A stretch of DNA of 30,380 nt from a virus, in the IMG/VR virus record IMGVR_UViG_3300025840_000168, positions 1-30,380 of that record. One strand, written 5' to 3'. Below, piece by piece: positions 29,783 through 30,380 of the stretch. Under the pieces are notes generated by a model. That model saw only the letters and a list, made by a program, of their open reading frames with translations, did not search any database and had not been told where the DNA came from. Position 1 is the stretch's first letter. Each line of letters begins with the position of its first letter. Both the position numbers and the translations under genes were made by a program.

Positions 29783-30380
29783 TGCGTGAGTTGGCTCTTT
29801 TCGCGGGCGCTGGTGGCGGCATACTCGGAGGCAAGCTGCTTGGATGGCGCACCGTGTGCGCTGTCGAGTGTGACCCCTACGCTGCCAGCGTCTTGGTTGC
29901 CCGACAAAACGACGGAACCCTTGACCCTTTCCCGGTCTGGGATGACGTGCGAACGTTTGACGGCAGACCATGGCGAGGCATTGTTGACGTCGTTTCGGGC
30001 GGCTTTCCTTGCCAAGACATCAGCGCAGCAGGAAAAGGCGCAGGCATCGACGGAGAGCGAAGCGGGCTCTGGTCAGAGATGGCGCGAATCGTCGGCGAGG
30101 TACGACCTCGATGCGTGTTCGTGGAGAACTCACCGAACCTTGTTCGACGAGGTCTTGCCAGAGTCCTCGGTGACCTTGCCGCTCTCGGGTATGATGCGCG
30201 GTGGCGTCGTCTATCAGCCTTGGAACTTGGAGCGCCTCACCGAAGAGATCGATTGTGGCTCGTTGCTACCGACACCAACCGCGACTCAATACGGCACGAC
30301 GAACAACGGCAAGCGGTCAGACGGCACGACCTTCGCGACTGCGGGCACGCCAAGCCTTCAAACGATGGCCGCTCAGAATC
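29782..30380 (+). CDS. C5-cytosine DNA methyltransferase, 3' end outside window
   Basis: The frame is open from ATG 29782 to the window end (199 codons). It shows the ordered motifs of C5 methyltransferases: ALFAGAGGG (motif I, AdoMet), VECDPYAA (II), WDDVR (III), VVSGGFPCQD (IV, catalytic Cys77), VENSPNL (VI, ENS in place of the usual ENV), and APHRRDRLWLVA (VIII). After this comes a polar, Arg/His/Asp-rich stretch where the target recognition region should begin; the last motifs are cut off. It likely protects phage DNA from host restriction enzymes by methylating cytosine at an unknown target. No restriction enzyme is encoded nearby. Confidence 0.85.
   Translation, partial: MRELALFAGAGGGILGGKLLGWRTVCAVECDPYAASVLVARQNDGTLDPFPVWDDVRTFDGRPWRGIVDVVSGGFPCQDISAAGKGAGIDGERSGLWSEMARIVGEVRPRCVFVENSPNLVRRGLARVLGDLAALGYDARWRRLSALELGAPHRRDRLWLVATDTNRDSIRHDEQRQAVRRHDLRDCGHAKPSNDGRSE

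Noticed and set aside
29707-30015. Minus-strand frames under the methyltransferase
   Set aside because: They are antisense to a frame with clear ordered methyltransferase motifs and have no support of their own.

Overview
The window is part of the genome of a tailed double-stranded DNA phage or prophage. The tail genes (tape measure, tail tube, a tail chaperone made by frameshifting, no sheath or baseplate wedge genes) suggest a long non-contractile tail, so a siphovirus-like particle. Genes are packed with 1-17 base overlaps (ATGA, TGATG, TAATG, GTGA) and most have AGGAGG-type ribosome binding sites, so the host is a bacterium with ordinary Shine-Dalgarno translation. No integrase, excisionase, tRNA or host gene is visible, so lifestyle and host cannot be read from this stretch.

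Layout: two divergent transcription units leave the AT-rich region at about 26.11-26.25 kb. The rightward unit (26.25-30.38 kb) is early and recombination-like: three small unknown proteins, a Sak4-like RecA-fold ATPase, a DUF669 single-strand-binding-like protein, an unknown protein, a Cas4/AddB-like PD-(D/E)XK nuclease with a probable Fe-S cluster, a small membrane protein and a C5-cytosine DNA methyltransferase cut by the window edge. The leftward unit starts with two ribbon-helix-helix (RHH) proteins and a Toprim primase-helicase. It then crosses a dense GGGGCAAA repeat region with a likely terminator. It continues through the packaging genes (resolvase-like nuclease, small and large terminase), head genes (Mu F-like protein, portal, XkdF-type protease fused to a uracil-DNA-glycosylase-like domain, scaffold, decoration protein, capsid), connectors, and tail genes (tube, frameshifted chaperone, tape measure, distal tail, hub with C1q-like tip). 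After these come host-contact proteins (four LamG domains) and a holin-like lysis gene at the left edge.

The most notable signals lie outside ordinary gene calls. (1) A 122-nt intergenic RNA at 4544-4665 has two long interlocked stems and a third hairpin; its longest stem is continuous only in RNA of the transcribed strand because it uses G-U pairs. (2) A 28-codon open frame at 25535-25621 copies the primase N-terminus together with its ribosome binding site. An anti-Shine-Dalgarno sequence lies right after its stop, which suggests a leader-peptide translational switch for the next RHH gene. (3) There is a full -1 frameshift cassette (seven A, six-base spacer, two-part hairpin) in the tail chaperone gene, whose 133-codon second half has no good start of its own. 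(4) The prohead protease carries an internal UDG-like domain. (5) A repeat array next to the primase gene is a candidate origin.
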